Shown in pieces: positions 26,481 through 40,600 of a stretch of DNA of 64,000 nucleotides. The notes below the pieces were generated by a model, which saw nothing but the letters and a program-made list of their open reading frames with translations, was not told the origin of the DNA and searched no databases. The position numbers and the translations under genes are program-made. Position 1 is the stretch's first letter, and each line of letters begins with the position of its first letter. Source of the stretch: Hyaloscypha bicolor E. Its lineage: Eukaryota > Ascomycota > Leotiomycetes > Helotiales > Hyaloscyphaceae. The DNA lies in contig NW_020194684.1 of assembly GCF_002865645.1 (NCBI RefSeq), positions 4,441,952 to 4,505,951 of the forward strand, read 5' to 3'.

Positions 26481-28900
26481 CACGTATTTAAATAAGTTCT
26501 CTTATATTACCTCTTTTATTTTCTATTACTTATAATTAAAATACCTTCTTAATACTAATTATATTCTAAAAAAACTCGAACTTATTTTTTATAAGTAGTT
26601 TTATAAGCTTATTTACTAGTTAAAAATTAGTAAAAATATATTCTAGCTTTATTTATTTTATTATAATAGCCTTTTATATTTATTTTTCCTAAATATTAAT
26701 ATATTTTATCTAAATATAGAACTAGTTATTTTTTATAAATATAATTACTTTTTAGTTATTATAGTATATAACTATAATAACTTGTTTTTTCTAAAGAGCC
26801 TAAACTAGAAAATAATTTAGCTAGATTACTTTTTTAGCTACTTATATCTGGGCTATAGTTTTAGACTTATAAGAAAAAAAAGTAATAGTATTTTTTTTTT
26901 TAAGAACTAGCTAATAATACTATTACTTATATTAAAGATAAAACTACTAGTTAATTATTAAGTATTTCTATTATTTGCCTAGTTTATATCTAAATAGCCT
27001 ATTAATACTTAAAGATTTCTATAATATATAAATTAGTATATAAATATATTTTATAAGTATTATAGAATTCTCTTTATTATAATAATATATTTAGCTATTA
27101 GATTTATAGTAAATTAACTAACTATAAATATTATAAAAGTAATATTAAAATAGAATCCGAATATAATATATATAAGAGAACTAATTAGCTTTTAGTATTT
27201 CTTAATTTCAAATAGAAAACTAGATAATTTTTTAATATAAAAATAAAGTTATTTCTATTCGAGTTTATTAAAGTTATAGCTAGTTTATAGTTTTTTATAC
27301 TAAAATCCCGGAGTATTTTTATAATATAGAATTATTATCTAAAATAAAATATATAGTTCAGATAGTTTTATATAATTATTATATTTAGATAAAAGTTAAT
27401 AGCTTTAAGATTATTTATTTGAAATTATTTATTAAGAATTTACTTAAATATATTAATTTCTTTATAATAAATTATTTATATAAATAGTAATAATAATACT
27501 TTTCTTATAAAAGATACTAGTATTAGTATCTTATAATTAAAAATCAAGCTATTAAAGAAATTTTAATAATATATTATATTATATTTAGGGGACTTATTTT
27601 AGACTATAAAGTATATAATTAAGCTTATAAACCTTAATTAATCTGTTTTTAAAGCTAATTAGCTATTTTATATAAATTATTTCCTTTATTTTTCTATATA
27701 GGAATATAGTTTTAATATTTATTTAATTAATTTCCTAATTAAAAGTAGCTATAGTAATAAAAATAAACTTATAGCTTATTAGTTTAATAATTATAATAAA
27801 GGTCTTATTAAAGTTAATTCTTTTTTTTTACTAATTTCTTCGGATTATTTATTAGGTTTTATATTAAATAATCTAGCTATATGATTTCTATTTCTATTTA
27901 TATATCTATTTACTAGATAAGACTTACTAATTTATTAGATAATTAACTAGTATTTAGGTCTTATTCTTTTATAGAAATAAGAACTTCTCTTTTATTATAT
28001 CTATTTATTTATTAAAGTCCGGATTTACTATAGCTTTTTTAAAGTATTATAGCTCGAATAGTTCTAGTAAATTAGCTTTTATAAAAGAGATCTTAACTAT
28101 AAGATATAAGAGCTAATTAAGCTTAAAATTATTATAGACTTTTAGGTTAGTATCTTATATAGCTAGTAATATTATAAGAAAGATAGAATTTAGAGAATTA
28201 GGATCTAGGTAATTAAGCTTTAAATATTTATTTATTAAACTATTAACTAGTATTATTACTTGAAATAATAAAAAGTACTTAGTTATAGGATATTTATTTA
28301 TTTAATTATCTAATAATGAGTTTAGAGCCGCTTTACTAAAATTATTACTAGTAGCCCTATATAAGCTCTGGGGCTAGTAATAATTTTGCCCTAAACTTGT
28401 TTTAAATAACTTTAAATAATACTTTTTAATAATAAACTTCTTAAAAACTTTTAATAAATTATATAAGAAAGAAAATAGCTTATAAATATATAAAATTATT
28501 TATAAATAAGCTAAAACTATTCTTTTAATTTATATTTTATATATAATTTCTTTTAAATTTTAAGTTTAATTAAATTTCTTTTTAATTATTATTAAAATAT
28601 TTAGTAAAATATAAAATATTTAGTAAAATATAAAATATTTAAAATATAAACTTTTATAATATAATTATATAAAAAATTCTTAATATTTTTAATTATTATA
28701 TTTTAATAATATAAGTATTTTAAATAAAAACTAATATAAATAAATTTAAAAAACTAAAAAATATTAATTTAAAATATTAATTTAAAATATTAATTTAAAA
28801 TATTAATTTAAATATTTTATAAGATTTAAATTTACTTTAATTAATATATAAATATTAAATTATAAAAAATAAAATACTAATTTTTTTATATAAAAAGTTA
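26480..28900 (-). mobile_element. Ty1/Copia relic, minus strand, RT and RNase H region
   Basis: Minus-strand translation shows, in order, the reverse-transcriptase end (FQINNLKAINFYLNI near 27400), the region KYQKLISSLIYIIFG to IKRILQYLQNIFIY that precedes RNase H, and a Copia RNase H (GYLDINQANNRNT, then IKYINIQEKY). Stops are frequent. I could not find LTRs, so the outer limits are approximate and the gag side (up to about 28900) is inferred. Confidence 0.72.
28754..28812. repeat. 13-bp tandem repeat (AAAATATTAATTT), about 4 copies
   Basis: Near-perfect copies in an otherwise A/T-only stretch. Confidence 0.8.
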
Positions 28901-29060
28901 AAATTATTATTTAATATATAAACTTTTTTAATTTATTAATATATTAAATAATTTAATTTAAATAAAATTAAGGCTAGTTATATTTATAATTATTAATTTT
29001 TTAAAAAATATATTAAAGAAATTTGTATTTTTTTATATATAATTATTATAATTTTTTTAA

Positions 29061-29155
29061 TATATTATTTATATTATTTATATTATTTATATTATTTATA
29101 TTATTTATATTATTTATATTATTTATATTATTTATATTATTTATATTATTTATAT
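29061..29155. repeat. 9-bp tandem repeat (TTATATTAT), about 10 copies
   Basis: Perfect head-to-tail 9-bp units. This is a minisatellite-like array in A/T DNA, beside the GC-richer island that starts at about 29290. Confidence 0.92.
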
Positions 29156-29289
29156 TTTAATAAAAGGCTTTTATTAAAATATTTAGTTTTTTATCTTATA
29201 TATTAGATCTGGTTTATTTTTTTATTTTATTCTTAGTATATATTATATATAAAGAACCGGCCAAAGTTTATAAGAAGCTTTTTTTAATT

Positions 29290-30130
29290 ATAAGAGAAAT
29301 AGTATTACTTCTATAGGCTTTTCCGGGGCTCCTATAAGCTCTCTTGGCTCTTTTAGCTTTCTTATAGGCCCTCCCAAGCCTTACTGGCCCCTATAAGCCC
29401 CTTACTACCCGTACTTTTACTCGTAACTCCCTCCTAAGCCTTATTCCCGCTTATAAAGCCCTCTCTTTCCTTCTATAGACCCTCCCAAGCCTTACTCTTA
29501 CTTGCAGAGCTCTCCCTCCCCTCTTGCAAGCTATTCCAAGCCTCACTCTCACTTATAAAGCCCTCTTGCAGGCCCGTAGAGCTCTCTCCCCCGTTTATTA
29601 AGCCCTCCTAGCTCTCTGCCTCCTATAACCCCCCCTATAGGCCTTCCCAAGCCTTACTCCTATCTATAGAGCTCTCTCTCTCCTCTCGCGGGCCTCCCAA
29701 AGCCTTATTCCCACCCGTAAAGCCCTCTTGCCGGCTATCCCAAGCCTTACTCCTACCCGTAAAGCTCTCTTCCTCGTCCGTATCTCCCTTCCCCCCTTAT
29801 AAACCCGCCTACTATATACTCTCTCGCGGGTTTGTATAGCCTACCTACTACTAATACGGGCCCTTATAATATTCCTCTCCCTTTTGAAAGCTCTTTATCT
29901 CTCCTTATATTAGAGTCCCGTACTTCCCCTTTACCCACCGCTCTTATATCTCTAGCTACTGCTTTCTCCTCTCCTCTCTTTATATCTGCGCTTATAACGC
30001 CTTCTCTATTATCCATTAAGCTCATATAAACTACCGGGCTCGTTTCTCTTACGAAACCGGCTCCCCCTTCCGCTTACGGTAACCGAGATCCAAAATTAAC
30101 GCACGCCCAAGGTTAATACACACTCAAGTT
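29290..30130. repeat. Pyrimidine-rich, weakly mutated repeat island
   Basis: The plus strand is strongly C/T-rich and carries imperfect tandem copies, about 40-70 bp apart, of a CCCAAGCCTTACTCC core followed by CGTAAAGCTCTC-like sequence (about 29340-29790). From 29790 to 30090 the minus strand is mostly open with a charged reading (GVISADIKRGEEKA) but ends in stops and resembles no family I know. The 198-bp plus-strand frame at 29832 is probably not a gene. The island contains CpG sites that the block on its left lacks. Confidence 0.6.
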
Positions 30131-30367
30131 TAGCCGAATACTCGATATTAAATACTTAATTATTAAATAACTACTAATTGAAATAATAAACTTCTTTAAG
30201 TTCTATAAAGAGAAGAAGCCAAAAATTTAATATATGATTTTTTATTAATTAATCTTTAATTTTTAATAACTTTAAACTTAGCTTTTATTAAAATATTAAA
30301 AAACTTAATAATTTTAATTTAATATTTAATAATTATATCTATATGAGTTCTTTAAAGTTAATATTAA
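30131..30367. other. AT-rich spacer before the Copia element
   Basis: No gene or repeat seen; target side of the Copia insertion (duplication ATTAA at 30363-30367). Confidence 0.6.
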
Positions 30368-30664
30368 AGTTAGTATAGCTATTCCTTTGAGAGTCACGTG
30401 CGTAGTTACGGGACACGAGACACGGGATATGGGCAATGGGATATGGGCAATGGGATATGGGATATGGGATATAGTCATGTAACCTCGCGTCCCATTAGTG
30501 ACTCGACTAGTAGACTAGACCCCTTTAGGCTTAGCAGATTTAGGGATCACATATTAATACTATGATACTGTAATCCTTACTTCTGAATAATAACTTTACT
30601 AACCTTATGCAAATAGTACTTTCACGCCTATATAATAGTATTATGCATTCCTGATAAACCAATA
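30368..30664 (+). repeat. 5' LTR of the Copia element (weakly mutated)
   Basis: 297 bp. Keeps CACGTG and several CpG or CpA sites that are TpA or similar in the 3' copy. Contains a short GGGATATGGGCAAT repeat at 30426-30475. Confidence 0.88.
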
Positions 30665-33600
30665 CTAATTAGTTAGTACTTATAAATCAGGAAGAATTAA
30701 GCTATACTTGCCTAAGATTCGGTTACTTAGGGGCAAAGCCATTATTCTAGTTAAAGAGAGGATAACTATTAATTCTATTACTTGTAATTCGGTTATATAG
30801 GCAGGAAAGATACTTAATCTTATTAAGGCCCGATTATACTATATTAAAGAGGGAAATATCTATTAGTTCTATTACCTATAATTCGGTTATATAGGCAGGA
30901 AGGGTACTTAATCTTGCCAAGTACTAAAACGTTAGCTATTTAACTATTCCATTCTATTCCTATTTAACTCCTATAAAACCCTCTTAAAAACTACCTTCTT
31001 TTAAATCCCTGGGGCTCTTGAGCTTTAGAACCGTCAAGTTCTCCCGGAATTGCAATATTTTACTTCTTAAATTTCACTTCCTAAATTTCTTATTATAAAT
31101 GAAATTTTTACCTCAAATATAATACCTATTACGAATCACCTATCTTATAAACTACTTTCCTTCTTATAAACCTATTCTTCTTATAAACTATTATATCTCA
31201 AACTAGATATAAGCCTACGAAATATATAATAGCGGAATATACTATAGTAAATAATTCCTTTATTAGATTTATCTAATCTAATTACTCTATAGATAATAAT
31301 AATTTCAAGGAATTAGTAAAAAAGTAAAAATATGGGATTAACCTAAACTTTACTAAAGTAAATAAGATAACTAAGTTCTTGAATACTAAGCTATTTTAAT
31401 ATATTCTTTATAAAATAGTTAATAATAACCTTTAGGAGCTATTTAGATATAATTTTAAGAACTTTACCTATTAAGAGAACTTTAATAAATTCGAATTCCC
31501 GGAAATACTATACCTATATAAGACCCTTTAATATAGTAGTATATTTATATAATAGAATAGCGGTACTAATACTATTATAAATACCCTATATACTATTATA
31601 AAGAAGAATAAATAGTATATATAGTTAAATGAGAATATATTAGTAGCCAGACTAGACCTTATTAAGGAACTAATCCTATTAGGCTTTATTACTCTTATAA
31701 AGAATAAGTACCTAGAATCTATTATCTTTAATATTCCTATACTATTATTATCTTTTCTATTACTTCTTTTATTACTATATCCTATATTTTTACTAGATTT
31801 ATATACTAATATAGAAGCTCTAGAAGTAAATAGTATACTTCTATTACTATTACTACTATAACTATATCTAAATAACCCCTAATTTCTTTTAATTATAAGA
31901 CTTATTAGGGAAGTTACTAAGATTTATACTAAAGAGTAAAAGTATAATAAATCTAATAGTAATTTTAATTATAAACTTATTATTTTCCTTAATATTTACT
32001 AATATATAAAGCTTTTATAAAAGGTACTAATATAAGCTTTTCCTACTATACTAAAGGAACTAGCTCAAGACTGTTTCTATAGTAACTAGCTCTCTTAATA
32101 TATATATAAAGAGGCTTATATTAATATTTATAGTTTCTTTAAAGGCCCTGGATTCGAATATTAAAATTTAGATAAGTGAAATACTATTATATTAGCTTTT
32201 ATAATAGCTAAATTTCCGGAAAAGATAATATTTAAGACTATTTAATTACTAATTAATAAACTATATTAATTATAGTATAATTTTATACCTAACTTACGAA
32301 ATACCAAATTCCTCTATAATAAGATTATTATTTCTTACTAAGGCTTCCGGATATATAGATATATAATCTCAGACTTTCCTATAAATTTCGGCTAGCTTAT
32401 TAATAAGCTCTAGTTATTTATTATTATATATAAGAGCAAATAATAAGCTAATCCTAAAACTTTCTTTACTAATTAATAATATTATTCTTAGAATCCTCTA
32501 AGCTATTATTTCTCCGGAAATTATTAATATAAACCTAGCCGCAACTTTAGAACCCGTAATAATTACTTTAAGTCCTATAATTATAATAATTATATTCTAA
32601 AGTCGTGTTTTATATATAAGAAACCCGAATACTGCTTATAAAAGCATATACTAGAGAAATAAGAGGCTAAGAAGGCTTAATTTAGGAATAGAAATATCTA
32701 CTGGTTTAGATCCCGAAATACCCGTAACTTTAATAAATACTTTAGTAATACTTATATATAGTATATTACTAAAGCTAAAGGTAAAGAAAGTAATAAGAAT
32801 AATAAGAATAAACTAGTAAATAATGCTTTTAAGGCCTTATTAGTAGAAATAAATAAAGAAAAGAAATATTACCTAGATTTCTACTTTACTTTAGTTAAGA
32901 GCTTTTTAGCCGCTTCTACTACTCTTATTTTACTAATAATTATAGCTAATACCCTTATAAATAATCTTATTTCTCTTTCTCTTATATACTAGATAATAGG
33001 CAAAAACCATACTTTAGAGCCTATTAAACTCTTAATAGAAAATGCCTAGACTTTTATAATTAATAATATATTAAGATATAATACTTATTGCTTTTATAAA
33101 GTTATAATTAATACTAGAGCCTCTAGATACTTAATTACTAGTTCTAACTAATTCCAAGCTTTCTAATAAACTAATAATAATATTAAACTTAATGAAATTA
33201 CTAAAGATTAAGTTAATATCTAGTTTAGTATTAGATCTATATCTTTTATTAGATCTATAATAATAAGTATATTAATTAGGCAAGTATAATTCTATATTAT
33301 GCCTTTAAAGACTTTATTTTTACTTAGCTTAGCTAATATAAATAAGCTAGGGGTCTATTTTAATAATCTTACTAATTATCTTATTACTTTTACTAGAAAA
33401 TATATACCTATAGTATAATATTTCAGATACTTTTTCCTGCTTTAGAATACTATATTATAAGACTTTATTTCCGAATTCTTTACTTATAATTCCTGCTTTC
33501 TTATAGAGATTAAATTACGATATTTATATTATTGTTTTAGTTATCTATTTATTAGTAAGCTCCGAAATATACTAGAATAAGCAGGCTATAATATTAATAT

Positions 33601-36385
33601 AAAAGCCCTTAAATATCCTATAAAGTATTATAAGTAATACTAGAAATATAGCTAATTACCCGAATAATTCAAGTTTAATCTAAGAAATAATATTAGCTTT
33701 AATTACTTTATTATTATTAATATTTTCTATATTTCTAGTAAGCCTATATTTCATATTATTAATAAAGGTACTTAATATTAAGCCGGCTAATAGCTTTAGA
33801 ATATTAGTATAATATATATCTGGAATATACTTAAGTAATACTAGATTAATAACTATTTAGGTTCTCTTAATTAGATTATAGCAAATACCGGAAAGTAGTT
33901 TACTAGTAAGAAGTTTATTTAGCTTATAAATACTATAGGAACTAAGGTTAAGATTATTTCTATAGAAGCTTATAACTTTATTAGAATTATAAAATACTAC
34001 TATAGCCTAATCTAATATACCTATCTTATTATTATAGCTAAAGTTAATAGAATTAATAAGAATACTATACTCTAAATAGCTTTTAAGGCTATTAATAACT
34101 TTACGGAACCTAATAGTATTATTCTAATTCTTTTGGTTTATAGTATTTTACCTTAAATAACTAAATATAATATTCTATTACCTATTATATTATAGTAATT
34201 AGTAGTACTTAAGAAGGTAATAGTAGAAATTTAGAAGCTTTAAGCTAGATATTAAATTATGAATATTTTAAATACCCGAAATAGTCCTAGTATTACTAAT
34301 ATCTATAAACTATCCCTAAATTCAAATATTCTTATTTAGTATAAAGGGAATACTAGTTAATCTAGTAGTTAGGATAAATTATATAAGCTAGTAGCTATTA
34401 ATAGGGAGAATTATATACTAGCTCTACTATATAATAATACTATTTTCCGTTTAATCTCTATAAAGCCCTTTTATATAGGGGATATTAAGGTTATTATTAA
34501 TAGCCCCGAACCTGAACCTGTTCCCGAACCTAATAGTAAGGCTAAAAGTAATACGGGTATGATTTCTCCTGCTATTTTACTAAAGTATAATAAAGGATAC
34601 CCTTATAAGACCCCGGATATTACGGTATTTCTATAGAATAATAAACTATATAAGAATTCCCGTTAAATTAAAGTTACTAGCCTTCTGGAAAAGGGCATAT
34701 TTAAGATTACTTCCAGATCTCAGGTACTAAAGAAGATATATATCTTTAATTCCTGGTTTATTAATAAGATTAAGAATAAGGGTACGGAGAAAGAGCTTAA
34801 GAAGTCGAGACTAGTTATCTAAGCTTATAATAATAGTAAGAAACATATGGTATTAATATAATTACTTACTATCTAATATATTAGCTAGAGAATTATCCTT
34901 AGTATTATTACTATAATAATAAATACTATAGAATTATATTTATATAATATCTCGCAAGCTTATATCTAATTAATAACCTTACTTAATTATAATTTCTATA
35001 TTAATTTATTCTATAAGCTTACTAGAGAACTAAATCTAAAGAATAATTCTGTTCTAAAGGTTATAAAACTATTATATAATATACCGGAAACTAGGAACTA
35101 CTAGTTTAAGACTTATTATTCCTACTATATTAATAAGCTCTCTATAAAATAGTTAACTTATAACCCTTGCCTATTTTATAGTAAGTAATTCTTTAGAATT
35201 ATTAGTCTTTAAACTAATAATACCTTATTTATTAGAACTAATAATTTTATGAAAACAAAATAACTAAAGCTCTATAAAACTAAGTTCTTGGCTAAGGAAT
35301 ATGAATTCCTTACTTTTAACTATAATCTCAAATTTAATAGAGGTATTATTTATGTAAATATTACTAGAATTACTCTTATATAGGAATACTAGTATAAGAA
35401 CCTCCGAACTATTTCTATAAAAAATATTACTACTATAAATAATAGGAGTACTATTTATTAAAATCTCTCTATTAAGAACTAATATATTACCTAATATGCG
35501 AGAGGAGTATATATTATATTAGTTTATTAACTAGAAGCTTTATATAACCTATTAATTATTACTTAAGCTATTAAACTCTCGGAAACTAATATAAAGGCAC
35601 TTAATAAGTATATTTAATAGTAAATTGAGAATATTACTAGAGAACTGAGATTTATAAAGCTAGTAAAGAAGTTCTTATATTTAATTATTTTTACGAATAT
35701 TTTATTTATAAATAATAGAGATCTCTTTTCCTAAATTAGATATATTCTAGTTCTAGTAAATAGAACTAGATATACTAATATTATTTACTAGTTCTTTACT
35801 AAATATAAGAGAGTTACTAGAAGTATTCCAGCTTTAGAACTCTATAGTATGGCTTATGGTTTTAATATAGGCGCTTTAGTTAAATCTATAATTAATAGAG
35901 TACTAGAAATAAAACTATTACTAGTTATTTATATGAATTCGAAGTTATTATATAAATGCCTTATTAAATTAGGTACTACTCGAGAGAAATGCCTAATAAT
36001 TAATATAATATATCTTTACTAAATATATGAATAACGAGAAATCGCGAAAGTTAAGTAAATTAAGAAATAATTAAATCCTGCCAATTTCATAATAAAATTA
36101 AAGCTAATAAATGCCCTCAAGTACCTAATTAATATAAATACTATATAATTAGATATAAAGAAATAGGTTAAGTATAAATAGGGCAGAAAATAAATATATA
36201 AGATAAAAGAATATTATAAGATAGGAAGTTATATATAAAAGGCTATAGCCTTTAGTATATAACTAAAACCTCAGAAGTAATATAGATATATAAAGTATTT
36301 GGGAAATCTGGTACTAGGCCGGATTAGGAAATTTATATATAATTAAAAAGAAATACTATTTTTCGCGTTTTTAGAGAGTTTCTAG

Positions 36386-36682
36386 TATTAGTATAGCTAT
36401 TTCTTTGGGAGTTATATATATAGTTACGGGATACGAGATACGGGATATAGGTAATAGGATATAGGTAATAGGATATGGGATATAGGATATAGTTATATAA
36501 CCTCGTATCCTATTAGTAATTCGACTAGTAAACTAGACTTCTTTAGGCTTAGTAGATTTAGGGATTATATATTAATATTATAATACTATAATCCTTACTT
36601 CTAAATAATAACTTTACTAACCTTATATAAATAGTACTTCTATACCTATATAATAGTATTATATATTCCTAATAAACCAATA
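36386..36682 (+). repeat. 3' LTR of the Copia element (heavily mutated)
   Basis: 297 bp partner of 30368-30664. The differences I could see are nearly all C-to-T or G-to-A. Confidence 0.88.
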
Positions 36683-36687
36683 ATTAA

Positions 36688-37392
36688 TAATAATACTTTA
36701 CTATATATAGAAATATAAGTATATAATATTACTTATAAAATTTTACTTTTAATTTTAATTTTTAAATAAAATATTAAAAATTCTTAAAAAAAGCTTAAAT
36801 TAAGAAATAACTAAAAAAATTATATAATAAAAGCTTTCTTATATAAAACTTATTTAAAATAGTTATATTTCTTATATTAAATAGTTATATAATTTGTAAT
36901 TTATTATAATATAATTTAATAATATAAATAATGAATTTCTGCTTTTAAATATTATTATATACTAATTTGTATTTAATATATTATTTATTTTATATTCTTT
37001 ACTTTATATAATATTATAATATTATAATAAAAAATAATTAAAAATACTTTTATTTATTTTTTATTTAATTATTTTTAATAAAAAGAAATATATTTTTAAA
37101 TAAAATATAAAATATATTTTATTTATTTATTAAAGTAAATATTTCTTTTATATAATTTAAAAGTATAATATATTTAAATGTTTTTATTAAGACTTTTAAT
37201 AAATAATACTATTACTTTATTAATAATAATATTTTTAAAAAGATATAAAACTTTAAATAAATAATATTATTATATTAATATTTTATTTAAACTTTTAATT
37301 AGAACTATTCTTAATAATATATTATTAATATAAGATTAATTATATTTATTATTTTCTTTCTTTTTATATAATTATTTTATAAATATTATATA
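36688..37392. other. AT-rich spacer between Copia and Gypsy 1
   Basis: Almost only A and T. Nothing assignable. Confidence 0.65.
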
Positions 37393-37665
37393 TATTAAGG
37401 GTATAGTATTTAGGGCTTGGAAAGTAAGGTAAAAGGTCTCTTATAAAAATAATTCAAAGCTAAGAAAGGGAAAACTAGAATACAGGAGGCTATAAGGAAG
37501 TATATATACCCTATAATATACTAGTCCTAAAGGGGCTAGTCTTCTAAATATCTCTAGTATATTCCAAGTATATTTCCCTAGTAAGGCGGCTATATTATAT
37601 ATGCCTAGAAGGCATCTAGTATCTAGTAAGGTATCTCAGATACCAGATATCTGGGAATTATAATA
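37393..37665 (-). repeat. 3' LTR of Gypsy 1 (heavily mutated)
   Basis: 273 bp, aligned base for base with 43823-44095. Nearly all differences are C-to-T or G-to-A, for example GGGTACGG to GGGTATAG. Confidence 0.9.
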
Positions 37666-40600
37666 TTACTTCCCTCCTTTATAATAAGCTTGTTCCCGAG
37701 CTTTATATAAGCTATTAATTTATCTAATTTCGTACTATACTTCTTCTTAAAATAAAACTAGTATCTCGGATATAGATATTATATATGAAAGGCTAGTACC
37801 TTTATTATATAACCTAGAAGGATTTATTATTATTTCTATATAATTCTGGACTAGTATTATTTTTTATATAGTCTAGCTAGTATTACAGGTTTTATAGAGG
37901 TCCTGGTATATTAATATTATTATTATAGAAACTTTATAAAACCAGGGGGCTATTATTTAGTACTAAAGCTAGATACTATACTAGATCTTTATTCTAACTA
38001 ATTTACTAAATTCTATACTTTAGCCTATTTCTTACTAGCTTAACTATAATAACCCGTTTAATGCCGTATTCTTATTTACTATTCTCTAGTATTAATAGGA
38101 GCGGTTCCGGGTTTACTTAACCTAATAGAGAATTCTAGAGGTCTTTTTATAGCTTCTCCGTATAGAAAACTAGGTATATCTTTATGGCTTCCGGTAGTTT
38201 TAGGAGAAATAAGTAGCTATACTATTCTAGAATTTCAAATGGGCCCTCTATTTAGTTCCCTAGCTTCTGGCTCGAATAATCGGATTTCTAGTACTTTATA
38301 ATAACCTATACTTTATTTCCTATTTTGAAATTAATTAGATAGCGGTATTTATTAGCTTATATTATATATTATTCTTATACTTATTTTATATAGCCTTAGG
38401 CAAGTTACTATAATTCATATAATTAATTTACTAATATTTTAGCTTTATTCCTATTTAGCTTTTCTTTAAGTAAGTTAGCTTTAATAAGGGAGTTCTAGTC
38501 TAGAGAAATACGAGGCTTATAGCCCTTTTTAGTTATAAATAGGAACTAGCTAATAGTTTTATACTAAAGAAAGGCTTATTAATAATTAATTATAATAATC
38601 TATTTATTCTAGTTATCCTAGTAATAGTTAATATACGGGTATAATCTCTAATTAAAGTACTAATTAATAATCTCTATTTATTCGTTTATTTGGGAGTAAT
38701 TAGCTATAGAAAGCTTAAGCTTTATACTAATTCTCGTATAGAATTTGCTCTAAAAATCGGATATAAATTAGAGTTCCTAATCTAATATAATTATTTCTGG
38801 AATACCTATTTAGTATATTATATAAAATAAAAATAGAGGTACTAGCTACTTGGCTATAATTATATCTTATACGGGAATTATAATTAGGTACTTAGATAAA
38901 TAATCCACGAATATAGTAATTATATTATGGCCCGATTTGCTTTCTAAATAGCTCTTAAAGTCTATAATAATATATTACTAGGGATAATTAGGAACTAGAA
39001 AGAAATAAAATAAACTAGGCTTCTTATTTCTAGATATATATAATCTCCTATAAATATAGTAATTACTATAGTATTAATTAATATCCTTACCTATAAATAA
39101 CTAGTAATATTACTTCTTTAATAGCTATTAGAGCTTTATATATTTAGAATATCTAGAAAGAGATTTATTATATACTTTATAAATTAAAGTAGTTTATAAA
39201 AGTAATTCGGGAATTATTTTATTCTCTATAATATAGAGTTTTCTATAATATAAAAGAAGGTTATTTTATAGTATCTAGATATTACTTTTGGCTTGGGCTA
39301 TTATATATAGCTTTTCTAAATCCGGTAATATATAATTATTCTATAGAATCTTATTTATAAGTTATAAACTACTATACTTAGCGAGAGCCTTTAATAATAC
39401 TTCTATAGGGGCTACTATAGCAGAGTTTACTAGTAAAGCTTTTAAGAAAATACCTTTTTCTAGAGGAATTATACCTTTAATAGGAATATTTTCCTCTGGA
39501 AAATCTTTAGTATATACTTGGTTTTTAGGGCCGAATTCCGAATTAAATAAGCTAATCTTATAAAATATTACTATAAGCTATAAGTTATAAATAATCTCCG
39601 GATTAATCTTATTTTTGGGAAGAAGTACTTGAGTTTATAGCTTCTTCTTAATCTGGTCCTAAGTATTTACTTTATCTTATTTTTATAATAAAATATCTAT
39701 TTATTTATTTAATTTTCCAGAATAATATATAAGCTTAAAGTAATAGCGGAATAAGAGCTTAGCTTATCTAGCTTATTAAAAAAAGAGCTTCTTAATAATT
39801 ATAAAGTACTTTAAGATACGGTAATTAGAATAGACCTTAAAGAAAGTATCCTAAAGGCTCTCTAGCTTAGCTTTTTATTTCTCTAGTATTTAAACTATAG
39901 TAAGTATTTCCTTATTATATATATTATAATTAAGCTTTACTAGAAGTATGGTTTTGGAAAAATAAGCTATAGGATATTAAAGGCCTATTTCTGGATCTTA
40001 TTAAGAAAGTAGGCTAGTAACTATTTCTTTAGATATATCTATTTCTACTATTATAAGTAGATCTGAATTATAGTATTATAAAACTAGGATAGAAATTATA
40101 GCTTTCTTTAGGCAAGTAAAAGCCTCTCGGTATTACTCGGATTATTTAAAGGAAATATTCTTTTTTATAAGTAAGATAAGAGATCTAGTAATTCGTTTGT
40201 ACTTTTTAATAAAGCATTTATAAAAGTTATAGAAGCCAAGAAAGAACTATATATCCTTAATTATTTTTGGGAATTACTAGTTATATATTATTTTGATTTT
40301 ATTAGAATCTATTTTAATACTAGATATAGAAATAATAAAGCCTAAGTATTTTATATATATAACTTTAAATTCCGATTTCTTAATATTTACTTAGAGGCTA
40401 GTAAGGTATAAGTAGTCTAGTACTTTTTATATATACTATTTATACTTTACTAGGTTCTCTAAGTAAATAAGAATATTATTAAGATATACTATATAAAAGT
40501 TATCTAGATATTTAAAGAATATATTATTTATATAGTATTAATATATAGCCGGGCTATTTATAAGGCCTTTCTAGAGAATATTATATTTATATATTCTATA

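Larger units (their letters stand above)
30368..36682 (+). mobile_element. Ty1/Copia retrotransposon, full length, RIP-degraded
   Basis: Two 297-bp LTRs (30368-30664, 36386-36682) and a 5-bp duplication ATTAA (30363-30367, 36683-36687) bound it. Plus-strand translation gives gag (about 31200-32900), a protease-like NTRASRYLITSS, an integrase region, then reverse transcriptase (KSRLVIQAYNNSKKHMVL; ISQAYIQLITLLNYNFYI) and a C-terminal RNase H (YMNSKLLYKCLIKLGTTREK) ending near 36060. Gag-protease-integrase-RT-RNase H is the Copia order. Stops arising from CAA/CAG to TAA/TAG are widespread. The element is dead. Confidence 0.92.

Noticed and set aside
29832..30029. A 65-codon plus-strand frame rich in Ser, Leu and Pro
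   Set aside because: It lies in a C/T-rich repeat where such a reading is expected by composition, and has no similarity I know.
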